Part shown: one piece after another, positions 34,398 through 47,910 of the stretch
Position numbering within the stretch: the stretch's first letter is position 1
Layout of the letters: each line of letters starts with the position of its first letter
Position numbers and translations under genes: made by a program
Notes under the pieces: generated by a model
What the model was told of the DNA's origin: nothing
Databases searched by the model: none
Seen by the model: the letters and a program-made list of their open reading frames with translations, nothing else
NCBI GenBank assembly: GCA_037127315.1
Contig: JBBBDQ010000192.1
Location: 1,137,501-1,201,500, forward strand
From: Ascarosepion bandense
Taxonomy: Eukaryota > Mollusca > Cephalopoda > Sepiida > Sepiidae
Direction of reading: 5' to 3'
DNA: 64,000 bases

Positions 34398-35732
34398 CTG
34401 CGATATTTTAACTAAAAATAGTTAAGTAATATTTGTTTCACTTCAGATTAATTAAATTTTAAATCAGCTAATCTTTCTTAAATAACGTTTCAGAAAAGTA
34501 TATTCTATTTTTTGAGAGATTTTATGAAATATAATTATGTAGTGTTGGCAGATTTGTCAATATGGACGAAATTATGGATTTTACTGATAAGTAGAAAAAT
34601 GATTCCAATCAATTTAAATTCCAACAAAGTATTTTGATTATTAGGAATATGAAATCCAATATTAAATTTAGCATGGAATTAAAAGTAAAATTAAAGCTTT
34701 AAAGAAGATTTTTTTAAAATTCATTTTAAACAGGTATTGCTATTTTGAGTGGCTTTTGCTCTACACTTGTATGTTGCCGAAAAACGAATTTCATAAGTTA
34801 AATTTATTCTTATTTGTTTTATTTTTATTTTTCAAAAGTTATTTACATAGGTTACTGGAATCAGGCAACTCATTAAACAGTTAAAATGTTAGTATTTTTG
34901 GAGAAACCTATCGTTCCTACACAACAGCATTAGAAAAATATATAATAAAGTTTTAGAACTGTTCTGGTCGCCTGTTTTCCAGCACTATCGGATATCTTTT
35001 TTTCCCAGATAGGTTTATTTATACATTCAAATCAACATCATGATTAAAAAAACAAATAGGAAACAAAAATTAAACAAATTTTAAAGCTATAAAGTTTCCT
35101 CTAGTAAAAATTCTGGATTGTTATGTCGGATAATGAGGGCTCCATTTTCCGTTTCACAGTCTACTTAAAATTTAAACTTAATTTGTGTGTGTGCGTGTGT
35201 GTGCGCGCGCGCGCGTGCGCACACGCGCCGTTTAGTGCTCCATAATTTCAATTAAAAGATGATTTTCTGAGACACATTTAAAATAAGCAAAATATTCCAC
35301 CTTATCTTTGTTGCTTTAGGTGCCACCTAAATGGATATTTTTTTTTCTTAAAATGAAAGCAAAGAAATTATTATATGTAAAATATTTCGCTTACAGTTTG
35401 AGTAGCTCGTTCAGACTAGAATGGACAAGAATTCTTCCTAATATTGTAAAACTAATAAAGGTATTTGTGAATGTGCATTATATTTTGCATGTGTTTGAAA
35501 TTTAGAATATTATATGTAACAACAGTTTTATGATTTATCGGATGTTCTAAGTTTCGCAGGAATTACGCTACTGAGATAGATTTATAACTAAAATTTATAA
35601 TCGTAGCACATACGAACATTTTAAAAATACAAATGTGCTGAACAAACGATTGTAAACAATGTTATAAAGACATTCTTAATGTGAAATGTATTTAATTTTC
35701 ATAAGCACGCATTATATATATTCTAACGGGAG
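34398..35732. other. hAT-like repeat remains, then unassigned intron
   Basis: 34398-34770 resembles 59370-59690 and the right end of the hAT-like element at 50100-50390 (GAGTGGCTTTTGCTCT is a decayed terminus). Further right the intron is unremarkable, except for an alternating purine-pyrimidine tract (GT/GC) at 35186-35227. Confidence 0.5.
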
Positions 35733-36238
35733 TCATAGCGAGGACAAACTCCCACTGTCTATAAAATTCTTACATGGTATTCGTCTCAAATAGCCTCTGA
35801 TAATTACGTCCAGCTCCAAGCCGGAAAATGGAAAAAGACAGAAAACTGGTGCATCATAACCAGCTTCTTCGAGTGGACAGAGTTCGGCAACCCAGGAACC
35901 AGGACAGCTAAGGGAAGAAAAACCCTGATTTTAAACCTCCGCTGCTTTGCGGTCATATCCAAACACGGAAAAATCTATGAAAGTCAGAAAACCCGGAATG
36001 GAGTTTCGACATCTTTCCGACAAATCCTGCATCCAAATATAATGCTCTGCACTTTTTTTATCTTATTGGTACAGCTGAAAGTGTGGGGGGGGGGGAGGGA
36101 GGCGTGTAGTCTGGGTAGCGCACAGCGCCCAGGTCTGCGCCCTGGAGAGGTCAGTCAGTTTCACTCACAAAGGATTGAATTTTAAACAAACAACGCGCTA
36201 TCTTTATGTCGTAGGATAAGTGGATGTCTACTACAATG
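35733..36238. repeat. Interspersed repeat, copy 1 (about 500 bp)
   Basis: Shares CTCCCACTGTC, CCAAGCCGG, CATCATAACCA, GAAAACCCGGA, GTAGTCTGG, CACCCTGGAGA-like and GGATAAG...ATG blocks, in order, with 57397-57959. Both copies are on the same strand. A G12 run lies near 36085. A SINE or short non-autonomous element is likely; no target duplication was found. Confidence 0.8.
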
Positions 36239-37480
36239 TGAAATATATGTTCCATGCCCTGAAACTAGATTTAGAAGCCTGGTCTATTGGTTTTGTGAAA
36301 TATTGTATTTTTTCATATGAAACTGACTGCACGGCAACAACATATTTGCTAGTAAATTCTTCTTGAGAATGTTTCACAAGTTTTCAACTGATGAACAAAC
36401 CTACCTTCGAAATCTATTTTATACGGATTTTCATTTGTTGTCTTTGTAGAACATAATGGAGTATTGTGTATAAAATCATTTTTCTGAAAGTGTTTGGCTT
36501 GTTTTTAAGCTATAGCTTAAAAAGGTGGGCGGAGGCAATATATATCTGTATTCTCATCTTAAACGATTTGGAACTTGCTCATCACTTCACCATTAATAAT
36601 TCCACCATCAACCATCATTCAAACCAACTCTGCCTTGACGTCTCAACTTTGTGAAGACGGTTTCTGTCAATAGCTTCTCAATGCCATTTGTCTGGCCCAT
36701 TGAGTGTAGTGTGGCATTTATCGGTAAAATGCAAGGTTGGAAAATTGATGTTCATGTATTCTGTTGTATATTTTAATCAACTGTCGTTATGGATGTATTT
36801 TTAAACCAGATTTCGACATCAATTTCGCATGTTTTCCACTTGTTTTAGGACTCAACATGATATGTTTTTCGCACTTACTCACGCTCATAAAAATATTATT
36901 GCTTGCCACATGGTTTTATAACTTCTCTTTTGATATAAGACACCCCAGCAAAAAAAGAATCTTCAACTTGACCTTCTTAGATCGTTCAGCAAATAAAGTA
37001 TTAGATTCTAATACGAATTTATTTTACATATCAATAAAAGTGCTTAATAACGTGATATACAGTCTATTCACAATTAATCTTACTGATATTTAAACAAAGC
37101 GATCTCAATAATGTTAATTACCTACTCCAAGACACTAAATTCCCTCCACCAAAAAATAAAAAAAATTAAAAAATTAAAAAAATTATAACAGTACACCCCG
37201 CTAACAAAATGAAATTTGTTTTTCGTTTTGTTTTTTTTTTTTGGGTCTTTAGTCATCTGCTTTGTTGCGTCTTCTGATCCATAAGAATTATTTTTTCTTA
37301 TTTTAATTTCTTGCTGTTTTCATTTCTGAGATGCATTTGCATATAATGCATCTTACATTTAGAAAGTAATAGATAAATTAAAGACACTTCCTAAAAGTAT
37401 TTGAAAGAATAAATCTTAAAGAGTAACCCTTAAAACAATCCACACAAAGTTCTGCTGAGAATACAGTTCACTAGATAATA
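36239..37480. other. Intronic AT-rich DNA, no identified feature
   Basis: Several short open frames (36466-37093) have no similarity I recognise and are Phe/Ile/Leu-rich, as expected by chance in AT-rich DNA. Confidence 0.4.
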
Positions 37481-37784
37481 TCAGTCAGTCAAGTGTTATA
37501 CGTGAAACACGCTTGAGCGATTATGTCTCGAAAGAGACATGACTGACTAGGCAGAAGATTATCCCGCAGTAGATTGTCATTACTTTCTGCGGTAGACTAG
37601 TTGCCAGCCAAGGCTATAGAACCCTAATCCGTCCTGTTATTTAACCCATAATTGGAGGGAAGAGACAGGTTAATACTTTTCCCAAGAGTATTTGCGCGTC
37701 AGTGAATGCAAGGAATTCAACTGGAATTCGAACTCGGCTCCCCGATTTCTCGTTCCGAGCCAATATCCACTGCACCACAATCCT
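37481..37784 (-). mobile_element. tRNA-derived SINE with 11-bp target duplication
   Basis: ACTAGATAATA lies at 37470-37480 and 37785-37795. It is a full-length copy: tRNA-like head on the minus strand (box B GAGTTCGAATTCC), central part with CTGCGG, a perfect CATGTCTC-GAAA-GAGACATG hairpin near 37528, and the CTTGACTGACTGA tail. Confidence 0.93.
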
Positions 37785-39422
37785 ACTAGATAATACAGCA
37801 AATCATAAAATTAAGTGATACGACTAAGACTGCCAGTATATATTCACAAAATACTCCGCTAAAACATTTCAAATCTAATTTTCCACTTACATAACGTTAT
37901 ATTATTGAGCTATATGGAAAGAAGTATGATTATAATTATTATAGAACTTATGTAGATTTTGCACATTCTCATTTTGATTTCGCTTTCTTCTGTTTATTAT
38001 TTAAGTATTTAAGCAAAATTATCTTAAACCGTTTAAATGTAAGAAGCAACAAATTATTTGCTACTGCGAAAATTAAAATTATCTAATAAATGTTGATTGA
38101 AACGTTCGTGGAGTATGTAAAATTATTAATTTGAAAACAAAATACATAATATTTGTTGTTTTACTCACACAAGTGGACATTCAGGTCTGTTTTCTGCATT
38201 ATTTTTTCTATTTATGGAAATAGGAAATACTGGAGACTAAAAAATAAAAAAAAAACAAAGTTTCTGTTAAATCCATTATGTTCTTCGTGTCAATTATATA
38301 AGTCGGTCAAAATGAGTCATAACATTCATTCATTGCAATTTTACAAAAAAAAAAAAAAAAAAATGATTCATCTACATGAAGAGATAATGCAAAATAATCC
38401 AATAAAACTAGCAAAAACCAAATTAGTTTGGGATTATGTTTGTATTCTATTTTTAGCATGATTTGAAAGAGTTTCTACTGGAAATCATCATTGCGAAAAG
38501 TTACTTTTTACAGCAACACATATCCTTTCAGTGAAAACCAGAGTCGAGAGTTCAACTAATTATAAATATAAGTGAATTTCATCAATGAAACATGCTAAAC
38601 GTGATTAAATCCAGCTTAACTTGCAATATCCAAAACTTCAGTATTAACTCATTAAAACTCTTCGACTGGAATCTAATTTCAACGTGATGCTATCATAACT
38701 TATTGAAGTATTAGGGATTTCTAGGGATTGATTTTAAGTAGAGTCGACCCAGTTTGAATTGATATTGTTTTTCCCCTCTTTATACGTAATTTATTTTAGC
38801 TACCAATCAAATGTAACATGTTGTACTATAAACACTTTAAAGATATTATTAATCTCTTTGCATCGACACCATTAAAATAATATGGTTTCAGTTTGTCAAA
38901 TGATAGTGATGACGAAGAAAAAATAGAATTTTATAAATCTTCATTAGAAACGAAAAATATTGTTTTGTGTACAAGAAAGATTCAAACGTCTCCAGATTTT
39001 GTATAAACAGAAAGAAAGCGCGTTTTTCATTAAGATTCAAATTAAAATCATTTTTTTTATTTCAGGTACAAACTCTAAACTAGATTCTACAATCCTGAAG
39101 AACAATTCCAAAAGTACGTCAAATTGGTAGCTTCAGAAATTATTCTGAATTATGGGCTTGCTAAGATACCATTGCCTCTTTATTATTTGGCTAAAGTTAA
39201 GTTGGAATAATCACATTTATAGTTTTAAAAATATATTATTATCCAAGTCCTACTGCATTATATTTTTCCAAAGGAAATTTCACACCAGCGCAAAGAATCC
39301 TTACTTACAAATAAATGATTAGTAAATCAAGGTTTGCTGACTGATTATTTAGTGAGAAAATAGAGAAATTCAGTTGCTTTTCTTTCAGATCTCTTCTTAA
39401 ATTTAAAAGAGCCGAAATAATA
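37785..39422. other. Intronic AT-rich DNA, no identified feature
   Basis: Nothing recognised; a poly(A) run is at 38344-38363. Confidence 0.4.
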
Positions 39423-39730
39423 TCAGTTAAGTGCTATACGTGATACACGCTTGGGTGATCATGTCTCGAAAGAGACATGACTGACTGGGCAGAAGATTTT
39501 TCCGCTACTGCGGTTGCCATTACTTTCTGCGGTAGACTGGTTGCTAACCAAGACTACAGAACCCAATCTGACATGCTATTTAACTCATAGCAGAAGGGAG
39601 AATAGATGGATTAATACATTTCCCAAGAGTATTTGCGCATAAGTGAACACAACGAATTCAACTGGAATTCGAACTCGGCTTTTCGTTTTCTTCGTCCTAG
39701 CCGATATACATTGCACCATAATGAACATCA
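39423..39730 (-). mobile_element. tRNA-derived SINE copy
   Basis: Same family and orientation as 37481-37784, with the GAAA hairpin intact near 39460 and box B GAGTTCGAATTCC. Divergence is higher. Flanking ATAATA on both sides may be the rest of a target duplication. Confidence 0.88.
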
Positions 39731-40431
39731 TAATACGCTTCAAAAAGAGTTGAACGCAAACATTTGTTGAACTAACTCTAATATCAGTACATGCATTAAC
39801 TGAAATATACATTTTTTACCATGAGAATATTTTAAATTTAATGTGTAATAATCCAACTAGTAAGCAAATCACTGAGTGCTTTTAAAATACAACATTAAAT
39901 AGTCTTTAACAATCGCAAAAAAGTGAATTGATTATGCTATTAACAGTACATGTTGGTAATAACATTCTAATTCACCTATATAACTTAAATATCTTCATTT
40001 AACAGTAAAAAGTTATTCTTTTAGAAATTCAATTTATTTCTCCTCTACCATCTGAAGAACATAGCTGCTAAATAAATCACAAAGAGGTCAATAAGACAAA
40101 AATTATATCGTATGGAAATTTCAATGGCTTCATCATTGCTTATAAAACATTAAACCATTCTTTCAAAAGTAACGATTATGCTATATAATTTCAAAGTAGT
40201 TTCAATTATACACACCAGAAACAAACAAGACAAAAAAAAAAAAGATTAAGAATTACTGAAAAACTACAAGTGTCAAAAAATTTCTCAAACATCAGATTCA
40301 GTTTAAAAATAATTTTCTGTAAATAAGGAACATTTGAAATATAAACAAGAATTAGAATTATTTAAACATTTTCTCTTTAAACATTATTTTTTAGTGAATA
40401 TGCATATTTGAGTACACGCTCCATTCATTAA

Positions 40432-41817
40432 AAAGTACCTCCACACATTTTCGATGCCTAACTTTTAAATTGAACTTTCGAAATAGAAAGGTTTTCTTGA
40501 ACTTTTATTTTAGTTTTAATTGAAAGCTAAATGATTAAATTTACTATTTTCATTAAGCAAAATACTCTGGTGTATTACAAACAGAAATTATATTGATTGG
40601 GATCTAAACTTTTGAGATTTTTTAAATTTTTAAATTTCTGAGCGATCGACACATTTGTAAATAAAAGTTAATTCTCGGTTTTAAAAAACTTGCAAAAATA
40701 AAATATACATGTGTGACACATTATTTTTTTGAAAATTATCAAATTTAATGTTAAATCAATCTGATTTACACAAGTATTACTTATTTATAGCATGAAATTT
40801 AGAATAAAACTATTTATTAAACACAGTTGAACCTTCTGATCTTTTCCCGTATTTGAAACGTAATGAGACAGATAAGAGATAAGTGTATGGCGATCACAAG
40901 TGACATAATTGTACAATTTTTTACCGGTAAGGAGAAAAAATCGTGAAACACATGACTTTTTAAAACCCACATAGAATTTACTACACAAAAAGAACATAAA
41001 AAAGAAAAAAACTAAAATTATTTTTTAAATACGAAGGCACGACGATTTGAATGAAACTTTTCAATTTTCGATTCGTAAATATAATCTTCACTTAATAAGT
41101 TAATAGACTAACGACAATAAATCTTTGGAGTATTTTAAAAATATCTTTGGAACTTTATAAATTATTATAATAAAAAATGAAAATAATTCTTTTAAAATTT
41201 CATTATTAATCGAAGTTTTTCTTCAGACTACAATGTCCTTAATATATATTATTTATTAAACCAATTAAAAGTTTATCAAATTAAATAATGTCATAGTTTT
41301 ATTGCATTTTTATTTTACTATTGAGAGCATATTTTCGAAAATAAAAGATAAATGATTAAAAAACTAGATGATTTACATTCCCCAATGAGTCCTACGTTTA
41401 ACTAAAAATATCAATATTCCCAACAAAAATTTAATTTGTTAAAATTTTATGAATTTACGTGGAGAAATGTAACAGATGTAAAAAGTTTTTTTTTTCTAAT
41501 ATTTTTAAAAAATATTAATTTCAAAAATAATTTCATTCCTTTATGGATAAGTTCTGAAAGTTTCATTAAAATCCGATAATTATTACGTTTTCCATTGTAA
41601 ACTCTCATAACGATTTGGTTATTCACTAAGATTTTTAACCAAAATTTCGAACGTGTTAGAAGAGATTTTAAAAATTTGAAAAATAATTAAGAAATACTTA
41701 AAATTTCTTCTTAATAATAACATAAACATTTTGATGGAAAAGGTTCGTTTGTATTAAGTTTGGGGCCGTTTTTCTTCATAGTATGCTGTTTTTTCAGAGA
41801 TTTAGTGGAGGTACCTA
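40432..41817. mobile_element. hAT-like non-autonomous element (inverted copy)
   Basis: Left end AAAGTACCTCCAC and right end GTGGAGGTACCTA form 13-bp terminal inverted repeats, matching those of 48921-50390. The internal sequence aligns with that element in the reverse orientation. TTCATT flanks both ends. No transposase frame is present. Confidence 0.78.
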
Positions 41818-43944
41818 TTTCATTTTGTATTTAAAGTTAAATTATATAAATATCGTAGCAAAAATTAAAATAATTCTTTAAACTTTTTCGCAAATTATTT
41901 ACAATAAAATTAGAAATTCGAACTTATTTAGTATATTTATTGAATTTGTTTTTCCACTTTACCTGTACACTGTAATTATGAAAAGGAATGCTATTAAAAC
42001 AGGTAGATATACATAACGGCCAATGAAAAGAGAACGACAACATGTCAAAGATAAAGAAATCAACAAAGATAGGGTGTTTATTTGAATAATTGTATTTTAT
42101 AAACATGATGCATTTGTTTTTAAAACATTCATAGCCATTGATTAAGGGTACATTTTTTTTTAAACTGAATGTACAAAGAATTTCAGATTAATAAATTCCC
42201 AGAATATCAACGTGACCAGAAAAAACTTACCGGCATGAACAAGCGGATTTGCTTTAAGAAAAAAATGAGTGATATATCTTGAAAAATTCTCAACAAATAG
42301 ATGGTAAAGTCTATATGTATACTGTCATAATTTGTTTCTACATGTTTATATAATATATCGCTCGAATGTCACTGAGAGCTGCTTCAGCATATCGATTTGG
42401 AAGTTACTGGGCGTTGCTATAAGTCAATTTATGGTCAAAACTGCTATTTTCTGACAGTTAATAGAAAGGGGCATATTTTGTGCAGCAACACACAATCTGA
42501 AAGCTTCCTAATTATCGGTATCTAAATATTTTTATAAAAAGAAAGCCAGCAGTAGTGTCGATGTCCAAGCAGTTAACAGCACAGAAAAAGGAGTCAGTGA
42601 TCAATGTTGTAACAGACTGAGATAATATGTGTTCACATTGCACAACTGCTCTTGGGGAAAGGCCTGAATGAGTAGAAACACTCTGGTAAAAGTCATTGAT
42701 TATAAAGAATTCACACATACTTAATTATTAATTATATAAATTGGTATAAAATTTTGAAAAAATACAGGCCTTTTCTGAGAAAATTTTATTAAATTTGTAA
42801 TCGAATTCCATTTTAAGCTATATATTCATTTGTTTTCGCGAATTTTTAAATCGTCAAAGTAGGACTATTTTCTTAAATGTTTGAAAGCAACTATTTTGAT
42901 AGAATCAGCATAACTGGATTAAATAACAACTGTATTCTATATCTTTTTAAAGTAACTGAAACAAAGTATAATGACCTCTGGTAAGGGTTATTTCCTTTCA
43001 GATATTTAGAAATTCGGCCATGACCGAGTACTTCTATTTTAACTTTTTAAGTTATTTATTTTTCATTAATTATCTGTTCTAAATTTGACCAATGAGCAAC
43101 TAAAGAAAAAATTATTTTTAATTATCCATTTGCATATCGAGTAACATTTTTGCTACATACTTTTATGCATTCAATATAGCATGTAAAAGTTGTCCTAGAT
43201 AAAATAAATGGCATTTAAAATAAGATTCATTTTGAAAATGCAAGCGGTAATTTGAAATTCAACCAAATACTTTGGCAACTGAACAAATGCTCGTTAAACT
43301 TTTATTTAAAGTAATTAAATTGACTCAGAAAATACTTTACGAAAATGCAGTTCACTGACTTGCCAATCTTTTTAATAGATATTTACTGATTTTCTTTTCA
43401 TAAGTGAACCTTACAACTAATTAGCTCGTTAGATTAAGCAGCACTCTTTTTTGTGTCAGAATTATTAAAAAAATTAGATCCTTGAATCATTTTCTTTTAC
43501 AGTCCTCCTTCCTTAATAATGATTTTTCTTATATTCTTTCATTCTCAGTGGTAAACCCTTACGTCTTAGTGGTTTTAGCGCTTTGTTGTGGTGGAATGAT
43601 TGAACAAAAATTAATATAAGTTTACGTATCTGTAAGTCTTCTTTTCTATTTTCCCATTCAATGAAGTACGTTAAATGTCTATCATGTTTCTAAATAGAGT
43701 TACTGAATATAAATATTCAGCGTAACTATTTCTCTGAGAAGCATCTATTGAGAAAACATTGCAAGATTTTAATTCTTTTTTTTTTTTCGTATCTGTTCAT
43801 TAGTATAATTTTAAAAATAAATTCTTATGACGAAATGTTTTCTTAATTTTTTTTTATTTGAACATGTAAATAATGAACTTAAAAAACTTATTGAATATTA
43901 AAAGTTTGATAGTTGGAGCAACTTTGAGATGAAAATACTTACAC
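41818..43944. other. Intronic AT-rich DNA, no identified feature
   Basis: No recognised gene or repeat. A less AT-rich patch at 42540-42690 (minus-strand open frame) is unassigned. Confidence 0.4.
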
Positions 43945-44042
43945 CAGACGAATAGGATCTTTTGTGAGTGGATGACTGACGATTGGTATCCAAAGCTTCC
44001 CTTAAATCATCATTTGTGTCGTGCAATTTTTTATTTGCGTCA
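43945..44042 (-). CDS. RASEF: RASEF-like gene, coiled-coil exon (HDANKKLHDTNDDL)
   Basis: A 98-bp exon with acceptor TATTAG before 44042, phase 2 in. It encodes (H)DANKKLHDTNDDLREALDTN and RQSSTHKRSYSS. LLHDANKKLHDTNDDLR-type sequence is the conserved end of the RASEF coiled coil. Two donors overlap: one after 43945 (GTGTAAG, phase 1 out) and one after 43943 (GTAAGT, phase 0, stronger by consensus). Phase continuity with later exons favours the first. The histidine codon is completed with CA from the exon at 57241, across a 13.2-kb intron. Confidence 0.92.
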
Positions 44043-44316
44043 CTAATATAAAATAAACAGATATCAATTTCACCTAAAAAAGACAACTGACAACATCTGT
44101 TGTTAACATTAGCCATATAAGGCTGTTAACCATATAAATTTGTTAACCATATAAATCTGTTAAAATCACCTGCAAATTAAAAAAAAAAAATAACAAGAAA
44201 CTATGACGATAATAAAGAAAATGAACTGCTGAATTACAACAATTTTTTTTTAATCGTATCCCCCCGAGCAAGGCGGTAATGCCACTGATGTGCAGGGGGC
44301 TACGTAATATTGAAAA

Positions 44317-44571
44317 GATTTGAAAAGAGAAAGCCGGAAACCACATCCCAAACAGGGAACAAAAGAATGAGCCTCCTAACCCGTTCAACAGACGTGGGTG
44401 GAGCGTGAACCGGGCGATAGATAGATCCATCCACTCCAATTGAAAAAAAAAAAAAGTGAGAAGATTTGAAAAGAGAAAGCCGGAAACCACATCCCAAACA
44501 GGGAACTCTTAACCTGTTCAATAGACGTGGGTGGAGTGTGAACCGGGCGATAGATCTATCTACTCCAATTG
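44317..44571. repeat. Tandem monomers related to LINE 5' end
   Basis: A unit of about 110-125 bp (TTTGAAAAGAGAAAGCCGGA, CATCCCAAACAGGGAAC, GTGAACCGGGCGATAGAT, ending CTCCAATTG) occurs twice in tandem, from 44317 and 44464, joined by a poly(A) run. A related sequence with CCTGTTCAA and TGAACCGGGCAATA is at the 5' end of the jockey-like LINE (47840-47910). Confidence 0.82.
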
Positions 44572-44599
44572 TCCGAAATATATGTGAGTAGGAAAATAG

Positions 44600-45129
44600 T
44601 TGTGAAGTACCCATTAAATGAGCTCAATGAGAACGGTTTATGAATAAGCCAGTTTCAAAAACTGTTAAAAACTAAATATTTGTTTGTTCAAATACAACTG
44701 AAAATTATATATACGAAATTAAATTGTGAGAAAATTCAATACACACAATCATGTAACATCCACAAGTAAAGTAATTTTTTGAGACCATCTAAAATTTTCA
44801 AAATTTCTGTGAATTTCATACAAATTACCCAATTGTACAATACATAACTTAGAACGTATAGAGCAAATGATTCTAAAAAATATTTTCAGAACATGTTCAA
44901 ATAACAACCCTAATTCTTTCAGTCATCAATATCATTTTCCAATTTTGTTTTAATATACAATGATATAACATTCATGGGTTAGATAGGCCAGCATTATTAA
45001 CATTGAATTTGAATATTTATCAAGTAGAGCTGGCTGTTCATTTCCAGAGTGAATTTGTATGTATCATATACGATTCTATATATGAAACATGTTCATGACA
45101 ACTTTAGACAGTAAAATAAAAAAAGAACA
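44600..45129. other. Intronic AT-rich DNA, no identified feature
   Basis: Nothing recognised between the tandem monomers and the LINE 3' end. Confidence 0.4.
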
Positions 45130-47910
45130 TTATAGATATTTTTTATATGAATGGGAGTTCCACAGGCTGGGGGTGCAAGAAAAGAAACTGATGGAATAAA
45201 AGTGGCATTTTCATTTAACTTAAAATGGTGTGGCCTAGTTGCCAATCTAGTAGCTCGAGTAAATTCATATACACGAGCACCAGGGTGCTAAGCTCGTCAG
45301 AGCAGAAGCCATGAAAATATTTGTAGAAAAGACAAAGGAAAGCCATATCCTGACGGTGAGAAAGTGACTGAAGTCGAGCTGCCAAATCGGGATCGATCAC
45401 ATTACATATCCTCCTTTGGATTTTGTCGAGAGCCCCGAGATGAATGCAGGAGCACCGGACCAGATACGGCAACAGTTTTCAATGTACGGACGAATGGTAG
45501 ATTTGTATATGTGAAAGACGGATTCTGACGAGAAGAACTTCCTGGCCCGACACAGTGACCCAATCTTTTTATTGGTAGATTTAGCTATTGATTCGATGTA
45601 GTTCCACTTGGGGTCGGCTGCTAGTGAGGCCGAGGAGGCACAGTGTGTTAATTTCTGGGAGACTAGCATGATCCATACTGATGAGGTAAGAAAGTTTCTC
45701 TTTGGTGGTTAAAGGAGTGCAGCTTCGTATCGGAAGGATTAAAAATTACGAGTTATTTCTTACTCCAACTCACTACAGATTGCAGGCCCTTTTCAAGAGT
45801 TGCAACGAGGTTTACTTTGTCAGCCTTAGCAGATTTCTTATTGAGACGGGGGTAAATGGTGGTGTCATCTGCATAGATGCCTACTTGGGAACTGATTACA
45901 TCAGGAAGGTCATTGATGAAGATCAGGAAAAGCGTAGGACCTAGGATAGAGCCTTGAGGGATACTCGCGTTCGTATGATAGGATCTGGATGCATGATCGT
46001 TCAATACGACCTTCAATACGCGTTTTGATAGGAACAATTAGATTAAAGTGAACAAACGTCCATACCATAACGTTATACCATAGCACTGTAGCTTGCATGC
46101 CAAACCCTGTCAAATGCTTTTGTTATATTCGGAGCAACAGCTCGAGCTTCGTCGTTCTTATCAAGAGCGTGGTATATGTATTCGTTAGCATATCAGGGGT
46201 AGACTTTGGAAAATGGAAACCATACTATTTGTCAGAGAAGAGTTTGTGGGATGTGAGATGATGAACCACTTCAGTATTGATAATAGCCTCTAACACTTTG
46301 CTAAAGATCGGTAAGAGGATAATACGGCAATGATAAGAGGGGTCATAAGGCTTCCCAGAGTTATTAAAGACGGGAACTACAGAGGTGGACGCCCAACAAG
46401 CAGGAAAGCAAGAAGCAGCGAGGCAATATTTGTAGAGTTTGAAGAGGACTGAGAAAAGTTCAGGGGCACATTTCTTTAGGACGATTACCGGAATTCCATC
46501 TTTTTCGCTTGCCTTATAGAAGTCAAGCTTAGAAATTTTGTTAGAGACCAGAGATGAGGTTATTTACATGTCATTCAGTTTAGGCTCAGTTTTGAGTGGG
46601 AAGTCGCGTATGGGTACCCCAGACGAGTCAAATGTAGAGTTATAGAAGAATTTGCACGCAAAGAACTCAACATTGTCCACTGTGGCTGTGAGGACCCCAA
46701 ATTTATTGAATAAAGGCGATGTCGAGTGTTTGCTGTTTAACACACTTTTGCAGAGCCGCCAGTATTCATTGGAGCCAAAATTACGAGATGCTATATGCTG
46801 TTTCATTCTATTAGTAAACAACAACTTACATTATTTGAGATCCGCTTGCATTCATTACGGGCAGAGACAAAAGACGCTTATTGTAGTCAGACGCGTCGTT
46901 CCGATTAAGCCGGAAGAAGTAATTCCTGTGGGCAATGGTGGCCGAGCCAACAGGAGTAAATCAAGAGGATGAATGAGGCTGGAATGATGAAAGCGTCTAT
47001 GCCAGCTTTCACCCATGAAGAAACTTCAGAAGCGCAGTCTTCAACAGGGAGACTCACAGGGCCATTACAAATGGAATCTCTGATATCAGTAAGATATTCT
47101 GCTGGTAGAAGGTTTCATGAGGGAGTGAGAGTGGAAAGAGATATTGACGGAAACCATGGCATGATCAGCGTTGCCAAGAGAGCAGAGATACATGGCATGG
47201 CAAGAGTCAGAGATAGAAGTGAATCAGATATCTAGAAGGAAAGCGTGTTTTTCAGGGATACTGAAGAAGCGCGTGGAGAAATCCACCACTTGCGTGAGAG
47301 ACTAAATGATTGAGAATTTCAGGGTATGGACGCCAGCAAGATCAATGATAGAGTTTTTTCAACCACTTGGCATGGTGGGCATTCAAGTCACCGAACACAA
47401 ATATATTAGTGAACGGATGAGTGGAAATGGCCTTGTATATATTATCTTAAATACTGTCTAGCAAGGAACAGTTAGGAGAGAAAGGGGAGCGGTAGAGAAA
47501 GATAGCCGTGTTGAGCAGAGAAAGTCGGAAACACATATAAAAATTGTCAGGAGATTCAAGAGAAATCATCTTAGCCAGAGGGAGATGTTCGCTGAAATAA
47601 ACACCCTGGCCATGTATGTAGACATTTGAGTCCTTCCTAAAGACGATACGCAAGAGTTAGGGTTCTTGATTACCAGTCAGAAGCAGCAACCAGAAAGTTG
47701 CCAACCCGGTACTCTGAGTATAAAGATACTTTGTCACCGTCCGCGCACAACACAAAAATTCGCGAGAGCATCACTATTAAGGCCTGAGGAGAGGAAAAGA
47801 ACAGAGGGCCCCTGCCTAAACAAGAAACAAGTGATGAACCTTTACCCCTGTTCAAAAGAGGCGGGGAGTATGAACCGGGCAATATGAGGGCCTATATACT
47901 CAAATTGAAA
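45130..47910 (-). pseudogene. Jockey/CR1-like LINE, near full-length ORF2
   Basis: Read from right to left: an AP-endonuclease with ISLESPDNFYMCFRLSLLNT and FLYRSPFSPNCSLLDSI (about 47650-47450) and a GDLNAHH-like motif; a linker with FGSNEYWRLCKSVLNSKHST and FNKFGVLTATVDNVEFFACK (46824-46564); then the polymerase with IPQGSILGPTLFLIFINDLP and [14 protein letters not shown] (about 45990-45840), ADPKWNYIESIAKSTNKKIG and the C-terminal LCLFYKYFHGFCSDELSTLV. Stops and frameshifts occur throughout. The family is the same as 27030-28256. It lies in sense with the host gene. Confidence 0.9.

Noticed and set aside
40785..40997. Minus-strand 70-codon frame with cysteines, related to a plus-strand frame at 49828
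   Set aside because: Both lie in copies of the hAT-like element, but the two peptides do not agree, so the frames are not conserved coding.
46652..47235. Plus-strand frames of 88-106 codons
   Set aside because: They are antisense to the endonuclease-linker part of the jockey-like LINE.
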